A stretch of 64,000 nt of DNA, from contig BLAL01000196.1 in the NCBI GenBank assembly GCA_015698045.1, forward strand, positions 372,001 to 436,000, read 5' to 3'. The translations under genes and the position numbers were made by a program. Below, piece after piece: positions 24,418 through 36,300 of the stretch. This DNA is from Rhizophagus clarus (taxonomy: Eukaryota; Glomeromycota; Glomeromycetes; Glomerales; Glomeraceae). Each line of letters starts with the position of its first letter. Positions within the stretch are counted from its first letter, which is position 1. The notes beneath the pieces were generated by a model. The model was not told where the DNA came from. It did not search any database and worked only from the letters and a program-made list of their open reading frames with translations.

Positions 24418-25130
24418 AGGACCCCAGACATTACTAAAATAACTCACATTTTTTTTTACCCATTTTTTTTAAAATTAAGCCAATTTACTCTTTTAGATTT
24501 TTAAGGATATCTCGCCATCTATTCAACCAATTTCGACAAACATTTTTTTATTTTGTAGATCTCATTGAGAGCTACATTTTAAAAAAAAGCTTATCCAATT
24601 TGGATCACTGGTTGACGAGAAAATTGCAAAAACATGTTTTTTAGCTTCTAAATTTCACATCAATTTGCTCTTTTTTATGATTATGAGTTGTATCAGTAAT
24701 GTCTGGGGTCCTGTTAAGAATAACATAATAATAGGAAAAGAAATTTCAACAAAAAATATACCTTTATCTTTATTTTTAGACAAAAACAATAAAGTAAAAA
24801 TTTGAGAGAGAGAGAAAAAAGTTTTGAAAAAAAAAATCATAAATAAATAATTAAATCATGATTGTGCAATCACATGATCAACAAAATTATCAATTTTTAT
24901 TGGTTATTTGAGTAATATTATAAATAACATAATAATGGAAAAAGAAATCTCAACAAAAAATATACCTTTATCTTTATTTTTTAGATAAAAATAATAAAGT
25001 AAAAATTTGAAAGAGAAAAAAAAAAGTTTTTGAAAAAAAAAAAAATATGATAAATAAATAATTAAATCATAATTGTGCAATCACATGATCAACAAAATTA
25101 TCAATTTTTATTGGTTATTTGGGTAATATT
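24270..25130. repeat. Tandem duplication, unit about 205 bp
   Basis: Two near-identical copies (about 24730-24915 and 24938-25130) share gaaattYcaacaaaaaatat, cctttatctttatttt and aattgtgcaatcacatgatc. A third partial copy lies at about 24270-24345, on the other side of the MITE. Confidence 0.75.
24418..24712. mobile_element. MITE (295 bp) with perfect 8-bp TSD gttaagaa
   Basis: Ends aggaccccagacattact at the left and agtaatgtctggggtcct at the right are perfect inverted repeats of 18 bp. The 8-bp duplication gttaagaa lies at 24410-24417 and 24713-24720. The 8-bp TSD suggests a hAT-like mover, although the AGGACC terminus is not the usual CAGTG. Non-coding. Confidence 0.88.
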
Positions 25131-25740
25131 ATATTCAGCCATATCAGCCACAAAATTGTTTACTTATTAAATACACAAGTCAATATTAGCAAAGAAGCAT
25201 AAACTTGATTATTCACTATTCATGCTTAACTTGGGTTGATAAAATTATTAAAAAATCACTGATTTTATTAAATTCATCAGAATTTTTATACCTAATTAAA
25301 CATGATTAAATAAAGTTTACTACCGATTTCATTATAACATTACCAACTTTTTTGTTAATTTTGGATATTTTATTTTGAATTTAAATTGTTTGCTTTGAAC
25401 TTGAATTAAACTCAAGTTTAACTCGAGTTTAACTTGTTTGTTCAAGATCTTTATGTAATGTATTGTAAATCTGTAATTATTTTATTTGTAGTCTATAATT
25501 GGCAAAAGCTTATTATAAAACAAAATAAAAAACACTATTTATTTACATATCTGTATTATTATATTTTATCTTTTTTAGATTTTATATATAATTAAAAAGA
25601 AGACCTTTATTTTGATTTTTTAGAATCATGATCATAACAATTGAGTTTAGATCAAGTTTAACTTGTTCATTATGATTGATTGTATTGTAGATCTGCATCT
25701 GCATTATAATTAATATAAAGAAGACAGATCATAACAATTA

Positions 25741-25880
25741 AACATGGGACACGAAACCGAAACCCCCCGAAACCCTTTAGGTTTAGGTATATACCGAAAC
25801 TTAGTTTCGGAACATGCATTTATTTTCCGAAACCCGAAACCCGAAACCCGAAACTATCCCGAAACCATCCCGAAACTATC
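25741..25880. repeat. Left subterminal repeats of the hAT element (cgaaaccc motif)
   Basis: About eleven copies of ccgaaac(c/t) within 140 bp; the right end (28625-28870) carries the matching gtttcgg words. In hAT elements such subterminal motifs are the expected transposase binding sites; the role here is inferred. Confidence 0.8.
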
Positions 25881-26085
25881 CCGAAACTTATGTACCAAAA
25901 TATAACTAAAAATTTATATTATTTACTTAAAATTTTATTAATCCTATACTGAAGTTATATTAATACTATACTAATTAAACCCTAATACATGAAATTATAT
26001 TATACTAATTTAAATGTTATTATATAAAATTATATTAATACCACACTAATTTAAATGTTATCACATAAAGTATATTAATTATGAT

Positions 26086-28509
26086 TTATGAATTAAAGTT
26101 TTGGACCAATAAATCTGGATCAAAATCATCTTCCTTATCTAACTCTTGAATAAAATCATCAAGACCATCTAATTCTAATTGCTTATCCGTTGAATTATCT
26201 CTGAACATTAAATTCAAATCAAGTACATCTAAAATTTCCAAATCCTGAGGTGAAACTTGTTCCCGATCATCATCAATAGGTGGACTTGTCAATAGCTTTG
26301 TCATTTCATCTTCGTTATAATCATCATCATATTCTTCGTCATCACAAAGATGAGCGTCATTTAAAATTGTGTGAAGTTCATCAGCAGTTCGATCTTTACT
26401 ATAATTAGGTAATTCAGACTTACTATTGGCAATATAATAGGAATGAATTTTTGATACAGCTTCTAAATTATCAGTTAATAATCGCGTTCTCCTTTTTCCA
26501 ACCATCCATCCACAAATTGACCAAACCCTCTCACAACTAGCTGCATGTGGAATAACTGAAAAAAGTTTTACTGCAAGTAGTTGCAAATAGGGTGGAGTAG
26601 GTATACATTCTTTCCACCAACTAAGAGGCGTATTTACCTGTGAAATATATGGTGTTTGGTAAGGTGGTGTTTGCAAGTGAAATTCACCAATTTGCGCCAA
26701 AAGAGTTTCTGCAGATTGTTTTTTGGTATGATTATATTTTTTAAGGTAAACAGCAATGTTAGAAATCTTTAACATTTGTTGCCAAATACGCGCAGCTGCA
26801 CTTTGAATTCTTTGAAGTTGGGATGCTTTTACTCCAAAACCTATTTATTAATTATAAATTGATATTGTTAATTTTTTTCATTATCATTATTTAAAATTTA
26901 AATAATAAATATTTTTTTACCTCTATAACCAGGATGAATATAATATGATAAAAGATATTCATCAAAATCATACATTTTAAAACGTTCATTAAAAGATTTT
27001 ATTGCATGCTGACGAAACCTAATATTTTCATTTTCATCAGGAATTTTGTTAATTGATTGGCCAAGACATGCAAAGGAAAAATAGCAATCTGCTAGCGTTG
27101 ATTTACTGCTTTCAAGACTGAGGATAGTATCTCTAATAGGCTTCATAACATTTGCTAATTCATAAACATCACTAAAAAACCCGCGTTTCCGATTAATAAT
27201 AGTTTTCACAGCCTCACTTGTGATAATATTAGAATTTTCATTAATAACCTAATAAAAATAGCAAAAAATTAAAATTAATAGCAATGTAATTTTATCTATT
27301 ATAGAATAAAAATTAAATAATAAAAGTTATACCTCTTTGAGACACAATTCAAGTCGTGAAATTGAATTTAACATCTCATAAACAGTCGTCCATCTTGTAT
27401 CCAAATATGTTTTTAATCCATCACCTTCAATCTTTTTTTCTAAAATTTTTGATTCTAATAATTCTTTAGGCCTATGTGACTTTTTAAAATATGTCACAAT
27501 AACTGTACACCATTGAATAATTTTTTTTGCAAATGTGTGTTTAATCAAATCTTTTGTAATAAGATTCAATGAATGTGCAACACACCGAATATTGAGAATG
27601 TGTGGAAATCTCCCAGAAATTAAATTTCGTGCAGAATGAACGTTTGATCCAGCATCTGTTACGATACCTGCAAATTTTTGGATGCCGATCTCCTCAAGAA
27701 TTAACTGTATTTGTTGAGCAAGAAACACAGCAGTATGACTTTCACTTGAAAAATCACTAATTTTCCAAAGAATATCCCGTCCATTACTGAGATGGATAAC
27801 AAAGTTCCAGAGAGATTTGCCTGATGGACTCGTCCAACCATCCAGTGCTTAATTAAAATTCAAAAAAAAAATTAATTAATATTTAGTAAATTTAAAAAAA
27901 TTTAACTTTTTGCATATACTTACCTAGTGTTAGATTATTCTCTTCTTCAAGCAGCCTATATAGCTTTACATTAACTCGCAAGATTTCTTGTGTCAACATA
28001 GTATCAGCAAGCGCCTTCCTATTTGGTAGACTGTAATTTGATCTGAGTTGCTTAAACAATTCAATGATGAATGGATGCTCAACTAGACGCCATGGTAAAC
28101 CACAACACACAAATGCCTTGGTAAGAGCTGTATCAATATCTTCTTTTCGTTCCTTACTTAGATCTGAATTTTCATAAAAATTATCCAATGTAGTTTGATC
28201 ATTATTTTTGCGTTTAGCATTAGCATTAGCATCAGAAAATGTTTCGCGTTCACGTGCTTCTACCATATATACAACAGCTTCACGAATTGAACGGTCTACT
28301 TCTAAACAATTACTAATTATATGTTTTTCCATTGCTGTTGATTTTCCAGGTCGAAAAATCTGTTTACAAGCCAAGCAGGTCGTAACATAATGCCCTTTAT
28401 CTATCTCTTCTCCTTGTTCAAAAAACCTCCATATAGGTTTTTTTGGACGTCCGCCAGTATAGTTTGTAGACTTTGGTTTTTTTGAATTTGAAGGTACACT
28501 ATCCGACAT
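26086..28509 (-). CDS. hAT-family transposase, intact, four exons, 727 aa
   Basis: Exons (minus strand) are 28509-27924, 27847-27333, 27248-26921 and 26840-26086. Donors and acceptors are GT-AG and the phases join exactly (586+515+328+755 nt = 728 codons with stop). The N-terminus has a BED-like zinc finger (WRFFEQG, CLACK, then HIISNC, about residues 27-66). The first Asp is in LTLALDGWTSPSGKS (D formed across the first junction region), the second in GIVTDAGSN, and the Glu in the C-terminal dimerisation domain in SCERVWSICGWMVGKRR. All three catalytic acids of hAT enzymes are therefore present. The tail is very acidic (DDEEYDDDYNEDE). No stop or frameshift is seen, unlike every other large transposon gene in the window. 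It would cut and paste the surrounding element in the nucleus. Confidence 0.93.
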
Positions 28510-28891
28510 TTTTACATTTTTTGGATTCTTGAAACGAAAATTAGATTATCAAATACGCCATCTCTTTTTTTAGCTAGTGACATTGATATGCCGAATGATG
28601 ATCAATTCATTTTTATAGAAATAAATTATTGGGATTAAGTTTCGGAATATTGGGATTAGTATCGGAATATTGGGATTAGTTTCAGAATATTGGATTAGTA
28701 TCGGAAATCGGGATTAGTTTTGGGAATCGGGATTAGTTTCGGAATATCCGAAACCAGTTTCGGGTTTCGGGTTTCATTTCGGGTTTCGGAAATAGTTTAG
28801 GGTTTCGGATGAGGTTTCGATTCGTATATTCCGAAACCCGAAACTTTCGGAAATTCTCATAGAGGTTTCGGGTCCCATGTTTAATAACAAT

Positions 28892-29240
28892 CATAACATA
28901 TTTGAGAAATTAGAACAATTTATGTAAATGTTCTTGAAGGGTAATTAATATAATAATACTAGATGATAAAAAATTGTTTATAAAAAGAGATTTCATTTTT
29001 TTTTTTTTACAATAAATTTGTTGTCATTATTTTTTTATTATATATTCTTTTTCTTAAAATTTGTTGCTGTTATTTTTTATTATTATTATATATTCTTTTT
29101 CTTAAAATACTCGCAAATTGGACTGATGCAATAATTGAATATTTAATAAGATATAAGAGGTAAAAAAATAAATGAAAATTAATAAATAACTTTGATCATT
29201 TTCTAGTTTTTTTTTCTCTTATGTTTTCTGATCTAAAAAT
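28892..29240. other. AT-rich spacer between the hAT element and the trihelix-like pseudogene
   Basis: T-rich and A-rich runs with a short imperfect duplication (ttattatatattctttttcttaaaat twice near 29035-29107). No gene seen. Confidence 0.45.
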
Positions 29241-29242
29241 TA

Positions 29243-29712
29243 AATAAATAATGCAAAGAAGAAGGAACGACTACTACCATGATATACTTAGAAAGGACTG
29301 CTCTGAATTTTGGAAGAGCCTAGCTTAAAGAATTCAGAGACAGTTCCGTGTAAGGTTCACTGGCCAATAGGTAGAAAGAAAGTGGAAAAACTTGGTCAGG
29401 AATTTTAATGTTAGTAAAATAATAATAAATTATAAAAAAAAATAAAATAAAATAAAAAATTAATAGTATTAACATTTTTAGGATTTCTGTGAATGGAGAA
29501 ATAGTATGTGAAATAAAAGATAGTCCTGAGAAGGAGAAAGATATTATAGGCAGTTCTGCACAAGGTTTTGGAACAGACCTGATAATTATTAAGAATTTTT
29601 TTAATTTATATTTAAGTTATTTAAGTTTTAAATTTATATATATTTCTTAGGAAACTACCACAGTCGTAGGCAGCATAGAAACACTGCGCATTAGCGACCT
29701 CAGAATCTGTAA
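29243..29712 (+). pseudogene. Trihelix/Myb-SANT-like gene fragment, decayed
   Basis: Three exon-like pieces are visible. 29243-29409 reads RRNDYYHDILRKDCSEFWKS and, after an in-frame TAA, RIQRQFRVRFTGQ, then an in-frame TAG, then VERKWKNLVRNFN. The W...F...W spacing resembles trihelix/Myb-SANT-like DNA-binding domains. It is followed by a GT donor. A second exon (29482 to about 29566) begins DFCEW and is broken. A third (29651-29712) reads NYHSRRQHRNTAH, then a TAG, then RPQNL. Nonsense codons sit where Gln or Trp would be natural. The mini-exon array at 30307-30942 follows in the same direction and may be the 3' part of the same gene. Confidence 0.5.
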
Positions 29713-30300
29713 ATTATATTTTTTTATTTTTATTTTTTTTTATTTTGTATTTTTATATTTTTATTTTTATTTTTATTTTTTATTTATATTTTTATATTTT
29801 TATTATTTTTATTATTATTATTTTTTATTTTTTATTATCTTTTATTATTATTATTTTTTATTAAATATATATATATTTTATATTCATCTAATTATTATTT
29901 TAATATTTTTACTATTTTATAATTTGATTTAATAAATTTATTGTAAAATCCAAAATTATTGCCAGGCGAGTTTCTTTATTACAAAATGCCTTGATGCAAT
30001 TCGGCCTATATTTAACTGAAATTAAAAAATTTGATCTCAATTATAAATAATTAAAGCTTATTATAATAAATTGCTTTTATTTAATAAACATTCATTTTTT
30101 TTATTAAAGTATTAATTAAATAAACAATCTATCATCATACATTTTTAAAATATGTGATCAAACTCATTTTTGCTAAACTGCCAAAACCTTTTGGCATTTA
30201 CATGCAATAGTTTCAGCATTTTAATTTAATTTGACGATCATTGATTATCATGATCAATCTATTTTTATAGTTTTCTAAACTGTAATTTTTTTTTTATTTT
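29713..30300. other. T-rich low-complexity and AT-rich spacer
   Basis: 29715-29880 is mostly ttttta/ttatta words. The rest is AT-rich. No coding or RNA feature is seen, but it would be an intron if the trihelix-like exons and the mini-exon array belong to one transcript. Confidence 0.4.
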
Positions 30301-30306
30301 TTTTAG

Positions 30307-30990
30307 GTTGCCAGACTCCTAGACTTTAAATGTAAGTTGGAAGGGATGGGAGAATTTTTTTTAATATTAAAGAAACGTTACTAACATTTCTTTATTTTTT
30401 TAGGTTGCCGGCCTTCTTGGATGAACCAGACTTGGGAATATAAGTTAAAAAGAGTGGGAATTTTTTTAAATATTAAAAAAACATTACTAACATTTCTTTT
30501 TTTATTTTTTTAGATTGCTGGCCTTCTTGGACGAACTAGACTTGAAAAATGTAAGTTGGAAAGAATGGTTATTTTTTTTAATATTAAAGAAATGTTACTA
30601 ACATTTTTTTCTTTATTTTTTAGGTTGTCAGCCTTCTTGGACGAACCAGACTTGGGAAATGTAAGTTGGAAAGGGTGGTGATTTTTTTTAATATTAAAAA
30701 AATGTTATTAACATTTCTGTCTTTATTTTTTTTTTTAGGTTGCTAGCCTTCTTGGATGAACTGGACTTGGGAATATAAGTTAGAAAGAGTGGGAGATTTT
30801 TTTTTAATATTAAAGAAACATCACTAACATTTCTTTCTTTATTTTTTTCAGATTGCCAGACTCTAGACTTAAAATGTAAGGAGAAAGGATATTTTTTAAA
30901 TATTAAAGAAACAGTTTTAACGTTTCTTTTATTTATTTTAGGTTGTAGTTTCCCTTGTTCCTCTTGATCCTAACGTGATTACGGTTAAGA
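30307..30990 (+). repeat. Mini-exon array 1: six tandem exon-like cassettes with splice signals, plus a terminal exon
   Basis: Cassettes, each preceded by a pyrimidine tract and AG and followed by a donor: 30307-30331 (25 nt), 30404-30439 (36), 30514-30550 (37), 30624-30660 (37), 30739-30774 (36), 30852-30875 (24), then a last one from 30942. The core is gttgccagccttcttggacg. The donor is gtaagttgg in three units; in the two 36-nt units it is changed to ataagtt, which would abolish it. Spacers contain tactaac-type branch motifs followed by ttttttag. The 37-nt unit has no stop in any frame. The first and last units are a common short form lacking about 12 nt. The array shares the words ttcttggacga and aatgtaagtt with array 2 at 55-56 kb, so the two look related. 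Confidence 0.75.
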
Positions 30991-31275
30991 AAAGTTTGAG
31001 CAAACTTTTCTTAAACTTGTATTATAAATAACTGTAACTTTTTTATTAATTTATTGTAATAAAATATGTAATAAAATAAAAATATTAACAATAATAATTA
31101 TATTTTTAAACACTTTACAAAAAATTTATAAACTTGATAATGCATTCAATAAATAAGACAATAAAAATTTTTTAACTGCATTAAATAAATTAAAAATTTC
31201 TAAAAAGAAAAATCTATAAAGAAAGTAAACTCCAAAAAATTCTTAATACATTATACAATATGAAATCTGACATAT
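30991..31275. other. Downstream flank of array 1, with a hairpin and AATAAA-like words
   Basis: An inverted repeat aagaaaagttt-gagc-aaacttttctt (about 30987-31012) is followed by aataaaatatgtaataaaat near 31060, a plausible polyadenylation region for transcripts of the array. The rest is AT-rich. Confidence 0.4.
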
Positions 31276-31291
31276 TAAAATTTGTATTACA
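31276..31291. repeat. Left target-site duplication of the LINE (16 bp)
   Basis: taaaatttgtattaca at 31276-31291 is repeated exactly at 38751-38766, directly after the LINE 3' tail. Exact 16-bp duplications are typical of target-primed reverse transcription. Confidence 0.9.
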
Positions 31292-31418
31292 ATAAAACTC
31301 TTCCCACTGATCTTTTTTGCCACAATTTGAACAAGAAGAATTTCACACTAAAACTATCAAAACCACTTGTTATACGTAATATTTTATTACTTTTCTTATA
31401 GGTATAAAAGGAAGAGTG

Positions 31419-33376
31419 ATGGAAGGAGTTGAAAATATAAACTCTGTTAATACTGGAGGCACTTCTACAGTCTCTACAGAGAGTCAAGGTACTCTCAACA
31501 ACTCGCAACAATAAACTACTGCTGGACTTGAAGCTTCAATCTATGCACAAGCTTACACTGCTACAACTACCACTGCTATCTCTAGTCAGCAGAATGATAC
31601 GAATAAGACACAACCACACTGGACAGTAATAGGAAAGTTCAAAAGATTACTCTCTTCTTTCCTCTAGACTTAGCTCCAGGCCAGAACGATACAGAAAAAA
31701 AGAATCACATGTTTCGTCATGTAGTTGGGCTAACACACATATTCTCAACTACTACAATCAAAGGCGTAAAGATGATTAAAGTTGTTTGCAAAACTGAAGA
31801 TGCAGCCAATAAAGTTATGGCAAAAACCATCGTGGTTGACAATCTAACTAAATTTAGTAAAATAGAGTCATTTACACAAAATCAGCCTGATCTTCAATCT
31901 AATTTTGAGAACAAGATCTGGAATGTTCTACTAGATATTGAAAAAGATCTATTTGAGCAACATCTATTATCATTAGGTCAGGTGAAAAAGATCAAATTTG
32001 CAGTTAAAAATTTATACTATGAAGTGTCAGTCACCTTCGTTAACAAAGACCTAGCAGGTGCTTTAAAAGAAGAATGGTCAATAAAATTTTTGAACAAGAC
32101 TTTCAGAATCTTTCCCAGTACCCTCACTAAAGAAGAACGTAATCACTGCTTTAAGTATGTTTTGAAACTTACCAATTTACCCAAAGAGACAAATGGAGGA
32201 GATCTTTTAGAAATTGTAACGTGTACAAGAGCCAAGGTTATATTTGTTCCCAAAAATCGCTTCTCTCAGAATTATGAAAAAGAACGCTTCGCTTAGTTTT
32301 ACTTTAATAGTATCGATGATATGAATGCTGCAAAGGAAAATCACTTTGCTTTCAATAACAAAGGACTACATTTTGCTGATAAAAATGCACTTACTTGCCA
32401 TGTATGTGGCTCCATTAATCATAAAGTCAGGAACTGCCCTGAAAATAGTTAATTCAAATGCTGTTATGGCCAACAGACAGTTTATCAAAATATATACAAA
32501 AGATATAAAGTTGAGGCTCTGAAGCCCAAGTCTGGTTTCAAACCAATCTTTCCCTCTGCTAAGGATGATTTTATTCCTAGCGATATGAAATGGGCAGATG
32601 ACTGAATTCTCTGCAAAATCCATTCTGCTTGTTAGTTATGCCAAAGTCACTCAACGATCCTTAAAAGTTTCTCCTAATTCACAAAAACTATCATCTTCTA
32701 ACATGCAACAATCAGGACAGAATAAAACTGGATTCAATCATAAGTCTAATCGTGTATTCTCAAAGGATATCCCTTCCAACATACCTCAATCACAAGGTAT
32801 TAAGCAATTAGAACAAAGGCTTTATAATCTTGAAAAAAAATTAGATAAAAGTGTGGATGCTAATGTAAATTCAAGACTTGAGAAAGTCGAACAGCAACTT
32901 AACAAATTCAACGATTTCATGAAAAAGTTTAATGATAGAATTGTTAATCTGGAGATGCATATGCTAAATCAATCGCATAATAAACCTGATCTTGACCTTA
33001 ATTTCAATCCAGTCACTGATTCATTTGTCAACGTGTTTAATAAAAGAGTAAGAACAAAAGAGGATGTGAGTGATATTGTAAGGACTCCTAATCCTCAATT
33101 ATCCAACTTTCCAACACAGACAAATACATCATCATCAGATGTTAATATGCAAAACTCTCAGTCAATTCACAAGATTTTTATTATGATGCCATGGAACATA
33201 ATCAAAACCCTACAGTTCAACACATGGATGAAATTGAAGATAAAGTAAATAATGCATGCTCTTCACTAGAAATAATGAATAATCGACTTGGTCAATTAAT
33301 AGGCTCATTTTCTCCATACAACGCTTATCTGTCACAACAAGGTGCAAATCTACCACCACCTAATAATCAACAATGA
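31419..33376 (+). pseudogene. LINE ORF1 (RNA-binding, CCHC zinc knuckle), broken
   Basis: It starts with ATG at 31419 (MEGVENINSVNTGG) and meets a TAA at 31512 after QQ. After a frame change near 31640 the best piece is 31709-32296 (195 codons), with a GAG-like region. In the same frame after the TAG at 32294 comes CHVCGSINHKVRNCP (about 32396-32440; Cys-Cys-His-Cys with 2-4-4 spacing). Further stops lie at 32450 and 32603. 32650-33180 encodes a coiled-coil-rich stretch (LEQRLYNLEKKL...LEKVEQQLNKF). The last piece, 33191-33376, ends in LPPPNNQQ with TGA at 33374. It would coat LINE RNA if intact. Confidence 0.82.
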
Positions 33377-36300
33377 TGTCACAACAAACTATAATTTCAC
33401 CATCTATTGATGGTATTATGGATATTAAAAATACTTTTAAGATTTCAACTTTAAATACATCAGGGTTAAACACTACTATTAAACAAGAACATTTAATTAA
33501 TTTTATGAATATTCTTAATGATATTAAGATTTTAGGTGTTACTGAAACTAAACTTTCAATCAACATAGGACAACATTTATATAAAAATCATAAGAACTAT
33601 AAAGCATGGTGGTATTCACAAGGTATTAGTATCATCATAGATAATAGTTATGCTAAGTACGTAGCTATATAATATACATTTAAAGGTCGTATATTAGCGC
33701 TTACGTTATTTCTTAAAGGAAAAATTAGATTCATGATTATTGTTATCTATAACTATGCCAATAATACTATAAAGAAAGAAATTACAGAACTATACGCTTA
33801 CGTTAAAAACCTCATAAAAGAAGAAATTAAACATAAAGCTAGAATTATCATAATGGGAGATTTCAATGCAAGCTACGATGATTATCAACAAGAGATTAAA
33901 AGTAATAAACATACTTGGAAGAATAAAATTTTTACGATACTTAAGTAATATGGTTTTAAAGATACAAATAGTTTGCTTCATAAGAATCCTTTACCAACAT
34001 GGCATCGTCAAAATTTTTAAATCTCGTATAGATTTTATTTATGTGAATTATGAAATAATTCCTGATTTAATCTATGCTTTAACTAACAAACCTCATATAG
34101 TTTCCACAGACTATTCAATCGTGACAGCATATTTTAGTTATGATAATATATTTAGAATCAAAGCAGTTGCTATAGCTAAAAGACACAATACATGTAAAAT
34201 TATTAATTACAAAGTGATTACGCAGGATGAATGAAAAACTTTCACTGAACTAATGGAAAAATTATGCTTATCAGAAAAGTCTAAGTATTCACCTGATAGT
34301 AGATCTTTAAATCGACTTTGGAACGAAATCAGAAGTATCTTTAAGCAAGCATCAGACAAATTACCACATAAGAAGGATAATCCATTTTTAGAACAGCTTC
34401 CTGAATCTATAGTATATTTTAAAAAGAAGATGTGTCAATTATCAAAAATTTTGTTATAATTGACACAGAAAAAACTTCTAGCATACACTAATGATTATAA
34501 ACGATATGATTACATCAATAGTAAACTGGCAATTATTACAGATTTATCATATAGACTCAATATTGATAAACCTAATATTCTAGCTCTTTCTATTTTAGAG
34601 TTTAAACAATTTGTTAAAGATCTATTTAATATTGTTACTATTCGATTTAAGAAAGAAGACGAAAATTATAAAACAGAAAGAATTAAATTCTTTATTGATA
34701 AATGATGCCAAGAATTAGCTGATCATAAAAGAAGTGTTATAAATTCAGTACTAAACTGTCAAAGAAAACGTATTACTTTAGATAAGATCTTAATTAGTAA
34801 TAATGGTCAAATTGAATTATGCTTAAATCCAGATGTAATCGACAAAGAAGTAACCAACCACTTTCAACATGCTGCTGGTAAGAAATTTGATGTAATTCAA
34901 ATACAATCCCATTGGCAATAACAATATTAATCTATAGATTGAATTGATCTAAGATGATATGCTAATTTAATGCAAGAGATCACTATAGAAGAATGGCGTA
35001 AAGTTATTATAGATCTTCCTAAAAAAAAAGCGTCAGGCCCTTCTAATGAATTATTGTAACATATAGGACCAAACATGTTTAAATTTACATTACAATTAGC
35101 CAATTTATGCTTAACAACAGGTGATATTCCTGCTGAATGGTGAGATGCATTACTCTATCCCATTCCTAAAACTATGGAGTGAGAACATCAACTTACCAAA
35201 ACTAGGTCCATTACACTTTTAGAAACTATGAGAAAGGTGGTAGTTAAAATTATTACTCAGAAACTCTCTTAGATTATCGTTAATAACAATATTTTGAAAA
35301 GAGGAAATCATGCAGCACTACCTGAGGGTTTTACTGAAGTTCCTATTAAAATCATGAATTTAATTATGGAAGATGCTAAAGTTAAGAAAAAACCTTTATG
35401 GATATTATTTCAAGACCTCTTAAAGGCATATGATAGAGTTGATATCAAGATGCTGGAGTTAGCTTTCAATAGAATCAGGATCCCAACAAAAATTGTTCAA
35501 TTACTTGTTAATTTATTTTTTAATAGCAGGAAGGCAGTCATCACAAACTCCATTTTATAAAGCGCTTATAGGAATAGATTAGGGTGAAGTGATTTCACCT
35601 CTTCTCTGGACTATCTATTATGATCCACTTTTGTGTAAAATAAATAAATTGCAATTGGGCTATACTGTAACTTAATCAATTGTTAAAAACATTCAATTTA
35701 GAGAACTGGATAAAGAAAATGTTATGATTTCTTCTCAAGCTTATATGGATGATGTATTTTGGATTACAGATACATCATATAAATTAGAAAGTATTTTACA
35801 AATAGCAGATGAGTTCAACAAGTTGAATAATATTCAGATCAATCCAGAAAAATTTGCGTTGTTGACTAATGATACAAACGCTCTTAAAGATAAGTCTATT
35901 AAATTGAATTTTGGATCTCATGTTCAAGAAATCCAATTGATACATCCAGCTGAGTCAGTCAGAATTTTAGGTACTTAGATAAATCTTAATTTATCTAAAG
36001 TATATGTATTTAATCAATGTAAAAATATCATTACAAGATATAATAAAATTATCAGAAATAAGCAGCTTACAGATAAGATGATGAGATATATCTATAATGC
36101 AGTCATTATTCCAAGCATTGAATATAAATCACAACATACCATTTTAAATAACAAACAAGTGGCAGCTCTAAATATTCTTGCGTATACATTATTCAAGAAA
36201 AAGACTAATTTAGTGATGACAATACCAAATTGTATGATTCACTCAAGTTTAGAATATGCAATCAAGGATATATCAACTATACAACTTCAGTATCAAGTTA

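Larger units (their letters stand above)
25739..28883 (-). mobile_element. Complete hAT transposon (3145 bp) with perfect 8-bp TSD
   Basis: The termini are taaacatgggac and gtcccatgttta (12-bp perfect inverted repeat), followed inward by dense subterminal repeats of cgaaaccc / gggtttcgg. The target duplication ataacaat lies at 25731-25738 and 28884-28891 with no mismatch. The single gene inside (26086-28509, minus) is open over all four exons with good splice sites. With intact ends, duplication and transposase, this is a candidate autonomous element that inserted recently. Confidence 0.95.
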
